NCBI GenBank assembly: GCA_023410055.1
Contig: JAEYQK010000119.1
Span: forward strand, 1-64,000
Direction: 5' to 3'
DNA length: 64,000 nt
Origin: Acidobacteriota bacterium
GTDB lineage: Bacteria > Acidobacteriota > Terriglobia > Terriglobales > Acidobacteriaceae
The translations under genes and the position numbers were made by a program. Below, one piece after another: positions 33,133-41,946 of the stretch. How positions within the stretch are numbered: the stretch's first letter is position 1; each line of letters opens with the position of its first letter. A model generated the notes under the pieces. That model saw only the letters and a list, made by a program, of their open reading frames with translations, was not told the origin of the DNA and did not search any database.

Positions 33133-34449
33133 ATGCCCGAAGCTACTAACACCGGCATGCGCTCACTTCTCCGAGACATCTTCCTCCATGCGCTCAAGCA
33201 ATCCAGCATCGACCATGCATTCGAGAAGTACGTCTCTTGCGAAGGCGGAGTCCTCCGGCTTGGAGACGACCTCTACAGTTTGCGCGAGTATCGACGAGTC
33301 TTCGCCGTTTCCATCGGTAAGGCCGGACACACGATGGCCGAAGCCCTCGTAAGTAGGATTGGCCGCAATAACGTGGGAGGCATCGTCATCTGTCCCGTTG
33401 ATCCGGTAATGCTCCCCGGCTTCGAGTACTACCGCGGCGGACACCCTCTCCCGAACGACACATCAGTTCAGGCAGCTCAAGCCGTGCTCCGCGCGCTCCG
33501 CTCCATGGACGAAGATTGCCTCGTAATCTACATGATCAGTGGCGGTGCCTCGGCCCTTTGCGAAAAACCGATCTCCGACGAAATATCGCTTTCCGACCTG
33601 ATGCAGACCTATCGCGTGCTCGTGCATTCCGGCGCTCCGATCACCGAGATCAACGCCATCCGTAAGCACCTCTCGGCCGTCAAGGGCGGACGTATGGCGC
33701 AGGCAGCCTCTCCCGCGCGCCAAGTCGCAATCCTTATCTCCGACGTGCCCGACGGAGCACTCGACTCGCTCGCTTCCGGCCCCACGCTGCCCGACTCGAC
33801 AACGGTGGAAGACTGCTACGCGATCGGCGACAAGTACTCGATGATTCCGGAGTTCCCGGCTTCCGTCAGAGAAATGTTCGAGCAACGCACTCTGGAAGAA
33901 ACGCCGAAGGAAGGTGACGAAGCATTCGCGAAGTTCCGTTCCCTTCTCGTCTCTTCGAACGCCATTGCCCTGAACTACGCCGCAGAAAAGGCCCGCGCCG
34001 AAGGATTCACCGTTCTCGTCGACAACAGCTGCGATGACTGGGATTACACCAAAGCTGGAGATTACCTGCTGAACAAACTGCGAGACCTTCGCAAGACATC
34101 GGCTCGCGTCTGCCTGATCTCAGGCGGAGAAGTCACAGTGAAAGTGACTGGAACCGGAGGCGCTGGCGGTCGTAACCAGCAGATCGCGCTTTATCTCGCA
34201 CCCAAAATCGTGAACGAGAACATCGCCATCCTGAGCGCCGGAACCGACGGCATCGACGGTAATAGTCCCGCCGCCGGAGCCGTCGTCGACGGAACAACGA
34301 TGCAACGCGCTCTCGAACTTGGCCTGCGCCCGGTCGACGCACTCACCCGCTTCGACGCCTACCCGCTCTTCGACAAACTAGGCGACGCAATCATGACCGG
34401 GCCGACAGGAAACAACGTGAGGGACTTGAGACTTCTTGTCGCCTGGTGA
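33133..34449 (+). CDS. Glycerate 2-kinase (MOFRL/DUF4147 family)
   Basis: This 438-residue protein has signature segments of GckA-type kinases: SIGKAGHTMAEALVSR, RGGHPLPNDTS, MISGGASALCEKP, NAIRKHLSAVKGGRMAQ, LISDVPDGALDSLASGPT, CLISGGEVTVKVTG, GGRNQQIALYLA and SAGTDGIDGNSPAAGAVV. It phosphorylates D-glycerate to 2-phosphoglycerate in the cytoplasm. The convergent gene at 34532 looks like tartronate semialdehyde reductase, the enzyme that makes glycerate, so the two fit one glyoxylate/aldarate pathway. Older annotations call this family hydroxypyruvate reductase. Confidence 0.92.
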   Translation: MPEATNTGMRSLLRDIFLHALKQSSIDHAFEKYVSCEGGVLRLGDDLYSLREYRRVFAVSIGKAGHTMAEALVSRIGRNNVGGIVICPVDPVMLPGFEYYRGGHPLPNDTSVQAAQAVLRALRSMDEDCLVIYMISGGASALCEKPISDEISLSDLMQTYRVLVHSGAPITEINAIRKHLSAVKGGRMAQAASPARQVAILISDVPDGALDSLASGPTLPDSTTVEDCYAIGDKYSMIPEFPASVREMFEQRTLEETPKEGDEAFAKFRSLLVSSNAIALNYAAEKARAEGFTVLVDNSCDDWDYTKAGDYLLNKLRDLRKTSARVCLISGGEVTVKVTGTGGAGGRNQQIALYLAPKIVNENIAILSAGTDGIDGNSPAAGAVVDGTTMQRALELGLRPVDALTRFDAYPLFDKLGDAIMTGPTGNNVRDLRLLVAW

Positions 34450-34484
34450 AGGAAACATTTCACTTGCTGATGTGCGACGGTTTT

Positions 34485-34530
34485 CAGATCACCCGATCAC
34501 CAGATCGCCAGATCGCCAGATCACCCGATT
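34485..34530 (-). repeat. GATCGGGT-type repeat directly after the reductase gene
   Basis: On the minus strand AATCGGGTGATCTGGCGATC starts two bases after the reductase stop (34532) and continues in GATC units to 34485. Orientation again follows the gene whose stop it abuts. Confidence 0.8.
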
Positions 34531-34531
34531 G

Positions 34532-35392
34532 TTACAGTCCCGCCCACTTCTCTAAAAGGGCGAGCGTCGCCGCGTAGTCGAGATCGTCATGCCCTTCTTC
34601 ACTGGCGACCTCGTAGACCTCATCGACCGTTTCAATCGCGGGCAGCTTGACTCTGGCTTCCTTCGCGGCATCGAGCACCAGGTGGATATCCTTATGCATT
34701 AGGCGCAACGGAAAGTTCGGCGTGAAATCATGCTTCAGCACGAACGGCGCTTTGTAGTCGATGACGCCCGAGCGAACCATCGTCTGCTGAATCAGCCCGA
34801 TCAGGTCTTCCGGATTCACGCCCAGCTTTTTTGCCAGCGTCAGCCCCTCGGCGAATCCTTCGAACGTCATCGCGATCATCAGGTTCATCGAGATCTTGGC
34901 CGACTGTCCCTTGCCGGCGTCGCCCATGCGAACGTTCGCCTTGCCCATGGCGCTGAACAGCGGCTGCAAACGCGCGATGCTCTCTTCCTTACCGCCGACG
35001 ATGAAAACGAGCTGCCCAGATTCCGCCCCGACCTTTGACCCGGTCATGGGCGCATCGACGTAATCGGCCCCTTTGGCCCGCACGCGTTCGGCGAACCGCC
35101 GCGTTGTGGAAGGCGAGATCGTGCTCGAATCCGCTACGATCATCCCGTCCTTCAGCACGGACTCAACTCCATCCGGCCCAAGTAGAACCTGCTCGACAGC
35201 AGCTGTATCCGACACGCACATCCACACGACCTCGGCATCCCGAGCCGCATCGGCCGGAGTCGCAGCCGTCCGCGCGCCCTCAACATCCTTCCCCGCCGAA
35301 CGGTTCCATACCGAAACTTCGTGTCCAGCCTTAACCAGATTGACGGCCATAGGCCGCCCCATAATCCCCAATCCGATATAAGCAACTCGCAT
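34532..35392 (-). CDS. Beta-hydroxyacid dehydrogenase (tartronate semialdehyde reductase type)
   Basis: The 286-residue protein has an NAD(P) motif (YIGLGIMGRPMAVNLVKAGH), substrate motif DAPMTGSKVGAESGQL and the catalytic lysine segment GKGQSAKISMNLM, followed by the helical dimerisation domain (LRLMHKDIHLVLDAA). This is the 3-hydroxyisobutyrate dehydrogenase superfamily. Pairing with glycerate kinase favours reduction of tartronate semialdehyde to glycerate, but 3-hydroxyisobutyrate or related substrates remain possible. Confidence 0.88.
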   Translation of the reverse strand: MRVAYIGLGIMGRPMAVNLVKAGHEVSVWNRSAGKDVEGARTAATPADAARDAEVVWMCVSDTAAVEQVLLGPDGVESVLKDGMIVADSSTISPSTTRRFAERVRAKGADYVDAPMTGSKVGAESGQLVFIVGGKEESIARLQPLFSAMGKANVRMGDAGKGQSAKISMNLMIAMTFEGFAEGLTLAKKLGVNPEDLIGLIQQTMVRSGVIDYKAPFVLKHDFTPNFPLRLMHKDIHLVLDAAKEARVKLPAIETVDEVYEVASEEGHDDLDYAATLALLEKWAGL

Positions 35393-35550
35393 CGCCGTTC
35401 TCCTTACAAAGGCTGATTAGAAAATGACCACAGCCGTAGGGTCAAGCAGAGTTATCAGCTATGAATCAAAATAGAGAGCTGAGGATTGCGAGTTGCAGGA
35501 TTTTTCCTACTGCATCGGAGACGTCCGACTGCGCGTCTAAGTGGTAGCAG

Positions 35551-36432
35551 ATGTTGAATATCACCCTAAGGAAGAAAGCGCGCCAGTTCACGAAGCTTAT
35601 TCGCCACTCGGCGATCACTCCCCGCACTGGGGAAACACGCAAGCCTCTGCTCGCCCAGAATGGCGAACTGGGACTCACATTCATAGGTCATTCCAGCTTC
35701 TTCGTCCAACTTGGCGGCAAGAGCTTCGTCATCGATCCAAATTTCGCTCGCTGGCTCTTCGTCCTGAAACGCCTTCGCCGACCAGGTGTCCGAATCAAAG
35801 ATATGCCTCCGATCGACGCCGTACTCGTCACCCACGCCCACTTCGACCACCTGCATCGGCCGTCTCTGCGCGCCATTGCCCGTGCTACGCGAAAGAAGCG
35901 CCGTCCGGCACCACTGATCATCGTCCCCGCCAACGTCGGCGATCTCGTCTCCGACCTCGGTTTTCGCGACATCGTCGAGATGAATTGGTGGGACACAAAG
36001 AAGCTCGACGGCGTCACTGTCAGCCACACCCCCGCGAGACACTGGGGTGCCCGCGTCATTCGCGACATGCACCGCGGCTATGGCGGATACGTGCTGAAGG
36101 CGCGTAGTGACTCCATTTACCACGCCGGCGACACCGCGTACTTCGAGGGCTTCCGTGAGATTGGGGACAGACTGAAGCCCGAACTGGCAATGCTTCCAAT
36201 TGGTGCATACCACCCCCCATCGTTCCGCAACGTACATACCAGCCCTGAAGACGCCGTGCGCGCCTTCATCGACATGCGGGCCCGCTGGCTCGTTCCCATG
36301 CACTATGGGACATTTCGCTTATCACATGAACCGATGGAAGAGCCGCTTCAGCGGCTGGAACGCGAGTCTAGAGCTCTCGGAATTGACGATCGCGTGATTG
36401 TCCTAAAAGAGGGTTTGACACAGTTCTTCTGA
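35551..36432 (+). CDS. Metallo-beta-lactamase-fold hydrolase (NAPE-PLD/UlaG-like)
   Basis: The 293-residue protein has LGLTFIGHSSFFVQLGGKSFVIDPNF and then the metal motif LVTHAHFDHLHRPS. It also has VTVSHTPARHWGARV, YHAGDTAYFEGF, MLPIGAYHPP and WLVPMHYGTF. The HxHxDH cluster and later histidine/aspartate ligands are intact. The arrangement is closest to N-acyl-phosphatidylethanolamine phospholipase D-like and UlaG-like enzymes. There is no signal peptide. The substrate may be a phospholipid or lactone, unproven. Confidence 0.85.
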   Translation: MLNITLRKKARQFTKLIRHSAITPRTGETRKPLLAQNGELGLTFIGHSSFFVQLGGKSFVIDPNFARWLFVLKRLRRPGVRIKDMPPIDAVLVTHAHFDHLHRPSLRAIARATRKKRRPAPLIIVPANVGDLVSDLGFRDIVEMNWWDTKKLDGVTVSHTPARHWGARVIRDMHRGYGGYVLKARSDSIYHAGDTAYFEGFREIGDRLKPELAMLPIGAYHPPSFRNVHTSPEDAVRAFIDMRARWLVPMHYGTFRLSHEPMEEPLQRLERESRALGIDDRVIVLKEGLTQFF

Positions 36433-36436
36433 CAAG

Positions 36437-36790
36437 TCACTGGGCCCGCATCTTCTTCTGTATCTCTTTTGATAGCTTCTCGATCTGCTCAGCTTTTTTG
36501 ATCACGTCGAGCGACAGCAGGTTCTCGTTTGTCTTGTCCACGTACAACTTCAACTCTGTCGCCAACTGAAGCAGTTGGTCGGTATCCTTCTTAAGGTTCT
36601 CCTGACGCTGCTTGTTGCGGGCTCTCTCCTGTTTACGCAGTATTTCCCTTGTGGCCTGGTCCTGCACCGTCTGATTATCCGGGGAAACAGTTCCAGAGTG
36701 CTGCTCTTCCGCAGCCAGAGGAGCAACAGCAACAAACGGAAGAACAAGAAACAAACTTAGCGTGAACAACAGACGTGCGGTATTTTGCAT
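36437..36790 (-). CDS. Secreted coiled-coil protein, unknown
   Basis: From the ATG at 36790 the protein has 117 residues: a signal peptide (MQNTARLLFTLSLFLVLPF to about LAAEE), a short linker, and a highly charged helical region rich in K, E, Q and R (ILRKQERARNKQRQENLKK, then TDQLLQLATELKLYVDK and IEKLSKEIQKKMRAQ). It is a periplasmic helical or coiled-coil protein with no recognised family. Upstream in-frame codons overlap the MscS gene on the other strand and are not protein-like. Confidence 0.72.
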   Translation of the reverse strand: MQNTARLLFTLSLFLVLPFVAVAPLAAEEQHSGTVSPDNQTVQDQATREILRKQERARNKQRQENLKKDTDQLLQLATELKLYVDKTNENLLSLDVIKKAEQIEKLSKEIQKKMRAQ

Positions 36791-36862
36791 AAGACCTCGT
36801 GAACAAACAATGGCCCCGATTATAGAACTCCGGCTCCGTCTTGTTATAATCCTGCGCTGAAG

Positions 36863-37756
36863 ATGCCTGGACAACAACAAATCCATAACCTCTGGGAACT
36901 CGTGCAAACTTGGCGCCTCGACGCTCTCGATTTCTTGCGCAAGGACGCCCCTCGCATCCTGGTCATCCTGATCGTTTCTTTCATCCTGATCCGGATCATG
37001 AAGGCCATCACCAAACGTCTTGCCAACTTCAGCCGGCAGCAGACGCTGCCCTCCGGCGTGCGCAGCCAGCAACTACGCACCCTCGCCGGGATCATTTACA
37101 GTGTCAGTGTTTTTGTAGTCGTCTTCTTCGCCCTTGTAGAGATACTCCAGCAGCTCAACATCAACATCGGCCCACTGATCGCCAGCGCGGGCATCGTCGG
37201 TCTGGCCATCGGCTTCGGCGCGCAAACGCTCGTAAAGGACGTCATCAACGGCTTCTTCATCCTCCTGGAGAATCAATACGACGTCGGCGACGTAGTCCGC
37301 CTCGGGGGTGTCTCCGGCACGGTCGAGTCCATGACTCTACGCCGCACGACGTTGCGCGATTCCGACGGTACCCTGCACATCGTTCCCAATAGTGAGATTA
37401 AGATCGTCTCTAACCTCACCCGCGACTGGGCCCAGATCGTCCTTCACGTTTCCGTCGACTACAAAGAGGACTCTGATCGCGTCATCTCGCTTCTCAAAGA
37501 AATTGGCGCTGAAATCCGCAATGACTCCGAGTTCGCCAGTGTCATCGTGAGCGACCCCGAAGTGCCCGGCATAGACCGCGTCTCTCCCGGCGAAGTCGAC
37601 TACCTTATGCTCATGAAGACGAAACCTGGTAGCCAGTATCCAGTCAGCCGAGAGCTGCGACGTCGTATTAAGGCCTGCTTCGAGAGGAATGGAATAGAGC
37701 CCGCTGGCCCAGGGCGCCTCTACGTCGTGAATTCAGAACAGTCCGGCAAGAAGTAA
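36863..37756 (+). CDS. Small mechanosensitive ion channel (MscS family)
   Basis: The 297-residue protein has about three membrane helices. The pore-lining third helix is clear in SAGIVGLAIGFGAQTLVKDVINGFFIL, followed by the MscS beta domain start ENQYDVGDVVRLGG and VPNSEI. The cytoplasmic alpha/beta part ends with SRELRRRIKACFERNGIE. MscS channels open under membrane tension and release solutes on osmotic down-shock. Length is close to E. coli MscS. Confidence 0.92.
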   Translation: MPGQQQIHNLWELVQTWRLDALDFLRKDAPRILVILIVSFILIRIMKAITKRLANFSRQQTLPSGVRSQQLRTLAGIIYSVSVFVVVFFALVEILQQLNINIGPLIASAGIVGLAIGFGAQTLVKDVINGFFILLENQYDVGDVVRLGGVSGTVESMTLRRTTLRDSDGTLHIVPNSEIKIVSNLTRDWAQIVLHVSVDYKEDSDRVISLLKEIGAEIRNDSEFASVIVSDPEVPGIDRVSPGEVDYLMLMKTKPGSQYPVSRELRRRIKACFERNGIEPAGPGRLYVVNSEQSGKK

Positions 37757-37800
37757 TTGCACACTAATTCTGACATCTGTGTTGCCCCGGCCGTCATCAA

Positions 37801-38469
37801 ATGCATGGCATGCCTGGGCGATTTCTGTTCATCGATGGCGGGATCGGGATCCTCCTCGTCCTGTTCTGGTACTTGTGGTTCGCACGACAGAACCGGCGCA
37901 GGGCCATGCTCGTTCTGAACTGGATCGAGCGCTCCTTCAACGGGAACGGTGAACTTTCAAGCGTACAGTGGATCAGTAACTCCAAATTCAAATTGCAGGT
38001 ACGCCTCTGGCCCAGTCTCTTTCGGAATACATCCGTATCGGTGCAGATGTATCCGCGCGAACTACCTTTGAGCTGGCTTCTCGCCCGCCTTCGCCGCAAG
38101 CCGGAAACATTGACCTTCGAAGCCGATCTCGACTTCGCTCCCAGTTTCAACCTTGAGGTTCAGAATCACCGCTGGTGCGGGCGCACTCGACGTCGATTCC
38201 CGAGATCCACCGAGGACTGGGCCATCCAGCAGTCTGGCCCGTTTGTAATCACTACCCGCAACGACTGGCAACGCGACATCATGAACATGATGCACGGCCT
38301 CGTCGCCTCCCGTGAGTGCGACTGCCTTCGCGTGGCCTTCAGCCGCACTTCTCCGCACTTTTCTGCGACAATCCCTCTGGACAGCATTTCCCCGGACAGC
38401 CAGCCCAATACGAAAATCCTCGATGCAATGGGCGATCTCGCCGCTGGTGCATCAGCCTCGCGCTTTTAG
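37801..38469 (+). CDS. Single-pass membrane-anchored protein, unknown
   Basis: This 222-residue protein has an N-terminal helix (FIDGGIGILLVLFWYLWFA) and a basic stop-transfer RQNRRR. A soluble domain follows with AMLVLNWIERSFNGNGEL, LQVRLWPSLFRNTSVSVQM and TRNDWQRDIMNMMHGLV. It resembles uncharacterised acidobacterial proteins by eye, but no named domain was recognised. It is followed by a hairpin with T-run. Confidence 0.65.
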   Translation: MHGMPGRFLFIDGGIGILLVLFWYLWFARQNRRRAMLVLNWIERSFNGNGELSSVQWISNSKFKLQVRLWPSLFRNTSVSVQMYPRELPLSWLLARLRRKPETLTFEADLDFAPSFNLEVQNHRWCGRTRRRFPRSTEDWAIQQSGPFVITTRNDWQRDIMNMMHGLVASRECDCLRVAFSRTSPHFSATIPLDSISPDSQPNTKILDAMGDLAAGASASRF

Positions 38470-38485
38470 AACGATCTGCTGCAAC

Positions 38486-38516
38486 GTAGCGCCGGACTCC
38501 AGTCCGGCTGTTTTTG
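38486..38516 (+). terminator. Half-unit of the GTAGCGCC repeat acting as likely terminator
   Basis: GCCGGACT, CC, AGTCCGGC (38491-38508) is a perfect hairpin followed directly by TGTTTTTG. It lies 17 bases after the stop of the upstream gene. This is the only copy of the family with a T-run, suggesting a repeat co-opted as an intrinsic terminator. Confidence 0.65.
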
Positions 38517-38590
38517 CGGAAGCGATCTCGCGCCGCCGGGGCCTCAGCTTGGGGCTTCAGCGCTGTTCGGGAGGGCACAGCAACAAATCA

Positions 38591-39253
38591 TCAAGTCAAC
38601 AAATCTGCCACCCACTGCACAATCGCTGCGCGCATTTCCCTGAGTTTGCCCTCGAAGAAGTGATCCGCGTTCTCGACCCACACCAACTCTTTCGGATCTG
38701 CCGCATTTCCAACTACGCGTTCGATCTCTGCTCTCGGACCAAACTGGTCCCGCGCCCCACTCACAAACAACTTCGGCTTTCGGCACTCCTGAAGAAACCT
38801 GTACGCGTACACGCGCCCTTCCGCTGCAACCGGCGTGCCTAGCGAGATCAAGGCTGTGGCTCGCGAATCCGGACAACACGCCCTCAGCCCGACCGCTGCT
38901 CCAAACGAGAATCCCGCAAACACAACTGGCAAATGGAACTCGCGGTCCAGCCAATCCAGAGCAGCCAGCACGTCTTCCGATTCCGCCTGTCCATCGTGAA
39001 CGCCAGTGCTCCGTCCCGTGCCTCGAAAGTTGAACCGCAACACGGGAAAGCCGAACCCGTTCAGCGCCTTCATCGCGTGGTAAACAACCTTGTTGTGCAT
39101 TGTCCCGCCATAAAGCGGATGCGGATGGCACACCAGCGCCGAGTGGGTCGCGTTCGCCACGCCCGAGTTGAGCATAGCTTCCAGCTCTCCGGCAGGACCG
39201 GGGATCAAAAGTGAATTGATGGTAGATGCAGGCTGCGAAACCGGTTGTTCCAT
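38591..39253 (-). CDS. Alpha/beta hydrolase (short dienelactone-hydrolase-like type)
   Basis: This 220-residue hydrolase shows CHPHPLYGGTMHNKVVYHAMKA, FPVLRFNFRGTGRSTGVHDG, nucleophile elbow VFAGFSFGAAVG, acid segment LFVSGARDQFGP and catalytic histidine in VENADHFFEGKL. This pattern is widespread in bacteria; substrates are mostly unknown. No signal peptide. A small membrane gene lies 18 bases upstream, so the two may be co-transcribed. Confidence 0.85.
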   Translation of the reverse strand: MEQPVSQPASTINSLLIPGPAGELEAMLNSGVANATHSALVCHPHPLYGGTMHNKVVYHAMKALNGFGFPVLRFNFRGTGRSTGVHDGQAESEDVLAALDWLDREFHLPVVFAGFSFGAAVGLRACCPDSRATALISLGTPVAAEGRVYAYRFLQECRKPKLFVSGARDQFGPRAEIERVVGNAADPKELVWVENADHFFEGKLREMRAAIVQWVADLLT

Positions 39254-39271
39254 TCTGACTCGATTCTAACC

Positions 39272-39490
39272 TTATGCCGCGTTTGAGTCTCTTTTGGATC
39301 TGTCTCGCCTCTTGGACCGATTCGCCCGACCATACACCAGCAGCATCGCGAAGATGGCATATCCAGCGATTGAGAGCGCCGTGTGTCCGGAGTCGCGCAG
39401 CCAGGGAAGAACGAAAATCGAGTACACCGCGATGGCAACAACCAGCAGCAAAAGAAAGACTGCGTTATGCCGAATGAACTGCACCAGCAT
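39272..39490 (-). CDS. Small two-helix membrane protein, unknown
   Basis: This 72-residue protein has two helices (NAVFLLLLVVAIAVYSIFVL and LSIAGYAIFAMLLVYG) and a strongly basic tail (RANRSKRRDRSKRD). It probably precedes the hydrolase at 38591 in one transcript. No family recognised. Confidence 0.6.
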   Translation of the reverse strand: MLVQFIRHNAVFLLLLVVAIAVYSIFVLPWLRDSGHTALSIAGYAIFAMLLVYGRANRSKRRDRSKRDSNAA

Positions 39491-39617
39491 TTCGATGCTT
39501 GAATGACTTAGCTGGGACGATGCCGGTTGGAGCGTTGGCGTCCGCCGGCTGTGGGTGCACCAGGTTCACGAACTAACGTGGGAACCCTCCGCCCCGCTAC
39601 TCTGCTATCCTTTTCTC

Positions 39618-40643
39618 ATGGATCCGGTTGCGTTAACCAGGCAGCTCATCGACATAGAATCGATCACCGGCAACGAAGCTCCAGTTGCAGACTTCCTCGC
39701 CCGCCAACTCTCGGCCCTCGGTTTGGCCGTGAACAAAATGCCGGTTCCGCTGCCCGCCGGAAGCGATGCTACTCCACATCGTGAACGCTTCAATGTCCTC
39801 GCAACTTGGCCCGAAGAGCCCAAACCCGCTGTCGTCTTCTCGACGCATACCGACACCGTTCCGCCCTTCATTCCGTCCTCTGAGGATGCCGACAACATCT
39901 ACGGACGCGGCTCCTGCGACGCAAAGGGCATCATCGCGGCCCAGGTTGCAGCCGCGTTACGATTGCGATCAGAAGGCATCAACGTCGGCCTACTCTACGT
40001 CGCCGGTGAAGAGCGCGACAGCGCTGGCGCAATCACCGCCAACCAGCAACCGATCAGTGCCCGCTTTCTCGTCAATGGTGAACCAACCGACAACCGCCTC
40101 GGAGTCGCCTCCAAAGGGGCTCTGCGTCTTGAGATCATTTGTCACGGACGCCCCGCGCACTCGGCCTATCCGGAGTTGGGCGAGTCCGCGATCGATAAGC
40201 TGCTCGAAGCCATCGCGCGCGTCCGCGCAATACCGCTGCCGGTCAACGAAGAAGTCGGCCCATGCACGGTGAACATCGGCGTCATCGAAGGCGGCCGCGC
40301 TCCCAACGTCATCCCCGATTTCGCCAAAGCTCAGTTGATGTACCGCCTCGTCGGCCCAGGCGACAATCTGCGCAAGGCCATCATCGAAGCTGTCGGCTCA
40401 CTCGGCGAGGTCAAGTTCCCACTGGAACTCCCGTTCCTGAAGTTCCGCACCGTCCCCGGCATCCCGACCATGGTCGCCTCGTTCACCACCGACATCCCCG
40501 CCCTAACCAACTGGGGCGAACCACTGCTGCTCGGCCCCGGCTCCATCCACGTCGCCCACACCGAACGCGAATTCATCAGCAAAAAGGAACTGTTTGAAGC
40601 CGTCGACCTGTACTGCGACGTGGCCCGAAAACTACTGGCTTAG
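39618..40643 (+). CDS. M20-family metallopeptidase/deacylase (ArgE/DapE-like)
   Basis: From the ATG at 39618 the protein has 341 residues. Metal-site segments are VVFSTHTDTVPPF, GRGSCDAKGIIAAQ, LYVAGEERDSAGA and the C-terminal HVAHTEREFISKKEL. A dimerisation/lid insert occupies the middle (GRPAHSAYPELGESAIDKL). Members hydrolyse N-acyl amino acids, succinyl-diaminopimelate or small peptides with two zinc ions. The exact substrate is not evident. Upstream in-frame codons from 39555 do not resemble the family. Confidence 0.88.
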   Translation: MDPVALTRQLIDIESITGNEAPVADFLARQLSALGLAVNKMPVPLPAGSDATPHRERFNVLATWPEEPKPAVVFSTHTDTVPPFIPSSEDADNIYGRGSCDAKGIIAAQVAAALRLRSEGINVGLLYVAGEERDSAGAITANQQPISARFLVNGEPTDNRLGVASKGALRLEIICHGRPAHSAYPELGESAIDKLLEAIARVRAIPLPVNEEVGPCTVNIGVIEGGRAPNVIPDFAKAQLMYRLVGPGDNLRKAIIEAVGSLGEVKFPLELPFLKFRTVPGIPTMVASFTTDIPALTNWGEPLLLGPGSIHVAHTEREFISKKELFEAVDLYCDVARKLLA

Positions 40644-41103
40644 CCTGGGAGCGCTGGCCTCTGGCCGGCTGGCCCGGCGGTATCCTGACGCGGGAGTTCC
40701 CGAAGCTTGCCTCCAGGTCTCTCCAAATCATCCGTTCATCACTGTTTCCTGTGGAACCCGGCGTAGCGCCGCCCCGGCAGCTGGAACGGCGGCACCTTGC
40801 CGCCGCAGTCAGAGTACTGAAAAATCGTGTGACGCGGGTGCCCCCTGACACTCCCTTGTCCGGATGGACGAATCGGAGCTCCACCTCGACGCGACTTGAG
40901 AGGGTGTGTGCAGGAGAACCGAATCGAATAGATGGACGAGCGGCGGTCTCGCGACAGCTATTTGCAGGAATGGCCAGGACCGCTGCGCAAACCTCTCAGG
41001 AGCTCTCAGCCGCACAGCAAACCTCGCGTCGCCGATTTGTAATCCGAAGAGATGAAAGGTGGATGCAAATACCGTCTTCAATTGATTTTGTAGGACAACC
41101 CTC
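40644..41103 (+). other. Intergenic region with a variant GTAGCGCC repeat
   Basis: About 460 bases without a credible gene. Just after the peptidase stop is a GGCC-rich imperfect palindrome (about 40649-40685). At 40763-40806 a variant GTAGCGCCGCCCCGGCAGC unit appears with GGCGGCACC/TTGCCGCCGC. The rest shows no structure I can name. Confidence 0.5.
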
Positions 41104-41346
41104 ATGACGAGAACGTTCTTAATTCACAAGCTCGATCAGGTTTATCTCGCTGTGGAAACTACGGGCGTGGGTGTTGCTGCGAATTTTGTAGCAAGTATTC
41201 ACCAGCTACCGAGCATCCAGTTCCTATCATGGAAAGATTCCGAGAAGTTCTTTCTAAGAATCGGCGCAACAGAACAGCATTTGGCAGCCGTGAAGGACAC
41301 GGTGGAAAAAGAAGGGAATGCCAAACTGGCGATCCAATCGGCGTGA
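41104..41346 (+). CDS. Small soluble protein (80 residues), unknown
   Basis: The frame encodes MTRTFLIHKLDQVYLAVETT, then VAANFVASIHQLPSIQFLSW, DSEKFFLRIGATEQHLAAVK and VEKEGNAKLAIQSA. The mixed alpha/beta character, with alternating hydrophobic strands and a charged helix, looks like a real small protein. No family recognised. An opposing frame with a signal-like start (41254-41502) overlaps its 3' half; this plus-strand frame seems the likelier gene. Confidence 0.45.
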   Translation: MTRTFLIHKLDQVYLAVETTGVGVAANFVASIHQLPSIQFLSWKDSEKFFLRIGATEQHLAAVKDTVEKEGNAKLAIQSA

Positions 41347-41502
41347 CAGCCATCCAGTGCACCAGTTCGCCTCGGTGGCTTCTTTGTCTTCTAGTTCACC
41401 TCTGACAGTTGCCGTGAATGAATCTTCGGAGCATTTACCGATACTACTTTGGCCGTACATGTGCACGGCAAACAGCAGGCTTGCAATCAGAGCTAACTTC
41501 AT
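41254..41502 (-). CDS. Possible short secreted protein or remnant
   Basis: From the ATG at 41502 the frame starts MKLALIASLLFAVHMYGQSS, a good signal peptide, then GKCSEDSFTATVRGELED. After about residue 45 it overlaps the opposite 80-residue gene and loses protein-like character. It may be the 5' remnant of a gene whose remainder is lost. Confidence 0.3.
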   Translation of the reverse strand: MKLALIASLLFAVHMYGQSSIGKCSEDSFTATVRGELEDKEATEANWCTGWLSRRLDRQFGIPFFFHRVLHGCQMLFCCADS

Positions 41503-41946
41503 GCAGTTAACTCCCAAGATGATTGTTGGCGCGAACAGCCTGTCGTCCACCTACCCGCGTCTGCGACGTCAAGCCCCTCACTTCCCCCTGATCTCTGCAA
41601 CTTACTGATGGCCAACGAAATCCAGTTTCGTCCGCCTTGTCGGGTTTCGTTCTGTCATTCTGCTAAGCTCGTTATAGAGCGGAGTTCAATTTGTCTACGA
41701 CCTAACGGTCGGCTGCTAACGACCAACGACTACAACCAACGACGGATTGCTAACCTCTTTATTTCCGGTATTTTGCGTATAACTCCTTTAGATTGCTGAC
41801 TGTAGCAGCAAAAAGCAGCTAAATACCTTTGTTTGCAACAAATCACTGACTGGAGGGGGTAGGGGTAACCTGACCGCTGCTAACCGGCGGACTCCTCCAC
41901 GCTGCTTATTTGTAATCAGCCGAGATGCTTGCTCATCTAACTGGCC
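41503..41946. other. Intergenic region upstream of the YyaL-type gene
   Basis: No credible gene, RNA or repeat was recognised in this stretch apart from simple runs (GGAGGGGGTAGGGGTAAC near 41853). It will contain the promoter of the downstream gene, which I cannot place. Confidence 0.4.

Noticed and set aside
35566..36303. 245-residue frame antisense to the MBL-fold hydrolase
   Set aside because: Shadow frame; the metal-binding motifs are on the plus strand.
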